In this document: positions 5,766-6,144 of the stretch, piece after piece
Numbering within the stretch: the stretch's first letter is position 1
How the letters are laid out: every line of letters begins with the position of its first letter
From: an uncultured Acidobacteriota bacterium
GTDB lineage: Bacteria > Acidobacteriota > Blastocatellia > Pyrinomonadales > Pyrinomonadaceae
Reading direction: 5' to 3'
DNA: 6,144 nt
NCBI GenBank assembly: GCA_946480545.1
Contig: CAMLKY010000137.1
Coordinates: forward strand, 1 to 6,144
Notes under the pieces: generated by a model
Database searches by the model: none
The model's input: the letters and a program-made list of their open reading frames with translations, nothing else
What the model was told of the DNA's origin: nothing
Translations under genes and position numbers: made by a program

Positions 5766-6144
5766 CTACACCCAGTAATTCCTATCCAACGAGCGATAGT
5801 TGATCGCCTCACTTATGTGCGGCGGCTGGATGTGCTCACTGGCGGCCAGATCGGCGATGGTCCGTGCCACCTTCAGGATCCGGTCGTGGCCTCGCGCCGA
5901 GAGTCCCTGGCGTTGCATTGCCTTTTCAAGCAGGGCCTCACATTCATTGTTGAGCGTACAGTGAGTACGGATCTGCCCGGGCAGCATCGCCGAATTTGAG
6001 AAGATGCCGTCGCCGTTCAACCGGCGAAGCTGTATGTCTCTGGCTCGCATCACTCGTTCGCGTACGACCGTCGATGTGTCGCCATCCGGCGCTCCTTTCC
6101 CGCGTAGCTCGTTGAATTTTACCGCTGGTACATCAATGTGAATA
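5766..6144 (-). CDS. comM: YifB/ComM-family Mg-chelatase-like AAA+ ATPase, C-terminal part (5' cut by window edge)
   Basis: The reverse strand is open from the window edge (first full codon 6143-6141) to TAG at 5768-5766, giving the last 125 residues of a protein that is usually about 500 residues long. An in-frame GTG at 6053 is internal, because conserved sequence continues upstream of it. Recognisable family blocks in order are IHIDVPAVKFNELRGK, then VVRERVMRARDIQ, then QGLSARGHDRILKVARTIAD, and finally HISEAINYRSLDRNYW at the extreme C-terminus. This is the Mg-chelatase C-terminal domain. The Walker A and B motifs lie outside the window. In the ComM branch, family members act as hexameric DNA helicases that promote branch migration during natural transformation; in many bacteria the role is not established. 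It converges with the hydroxylase gene. Confidence 0.95.
   Translation of the reverse strand, partial: IHIDVPAVKFNELRGKGAPDGDTSTVVRERVMRARDIQLRRLNGDGIFSNSAMLPGQIRTHCTLNNECEALLEKAMQRQGLSARGHDRILKVARTIADLAASEHIQPPHISEAINYRSLDRNYWV

Noticed and set aside
5817..5999. Small plus-strand open frame (60 residues)
   Set aside because: It is antisense to the highly conserved YifB/ComM C-terminal domain and shows no independent features.

Overview
The window reads as bacterial chromosome from a moderately GC-rich genome, most likely an Acidobacteriota member (Blastocatellia/Pyrinomonadales-like). That assignment is an inference. It rests on the style of the large exported multi-domain proteins (P-domain, Ig-like repeats, RTX repeats, and a C-terminal carboxypeptidase-regulatory-like domain of the 'FGYYRF...GQTY' kind) and on heptanucleotide repeats between genes. 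No rRNA, tRNA, CRISPR array, insertion sequence or phage gene is visible. Coding density is high and no gene-free stretch exceeds about 90 bases.

Layout. (1) Bases 2-2431, plus strand: the 3' part of a large secreted or surface protein gene. It is open from the first base, so its true start lies left of the window. Module order is end of a P-domain, Ig-like, P-domain, Ig-like, cadherin-like, Ig-like, 11 RTX nonapeptides, short tail. (2) Bases 2432-2510: a GC-rich hairpin that may act as terminator or attenuator, then a Shine-Dalgarno site. (3) Bases 2511-5042, plus strand: a complete 843-residue paralogue with a signal peptide. Module order is P, Ig, P, Ig, Ig, carboxypeptidase-regulatory-like, Lys-rich tail. 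The shared P-Ig-P-Ig block is collinear in the two genes, while the C-terminal halves differ completely. (4) Bases 5043-5133: a small hairpin and then a textbook intrinsic terminator. (5) Bases 5134-5694, plus strand: a small aspartyl/asparaginyl beta-hydroxylase-like 2-oxoglutarate/Fe(II) oxygenase. (6) Bases 5702-5757: a degenerate heptanucleotide tandem repeat between convergent genes. (7) Bases 5766-6144, minus strand: the C-terminal 125 residues of a YifB/ComM-type Mg-chelatase-like AAA+ ATPase, cut by the right edge.

How the parts relate. The two large proteins look like extracellular modular adhesin or matrix-type proteins that arose by tandem duplication followed by C-terminal module exchange. 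Neither visible part contains a peptidase domain, although P-domains are usually found beside subtilisin-like proteases. The hydroxylase lies just downstream but is separated by a strong terminator, so shared function is only a speculation. The YifB gene is an ordinary housekeeping or competence-related neighbour on the other strand.
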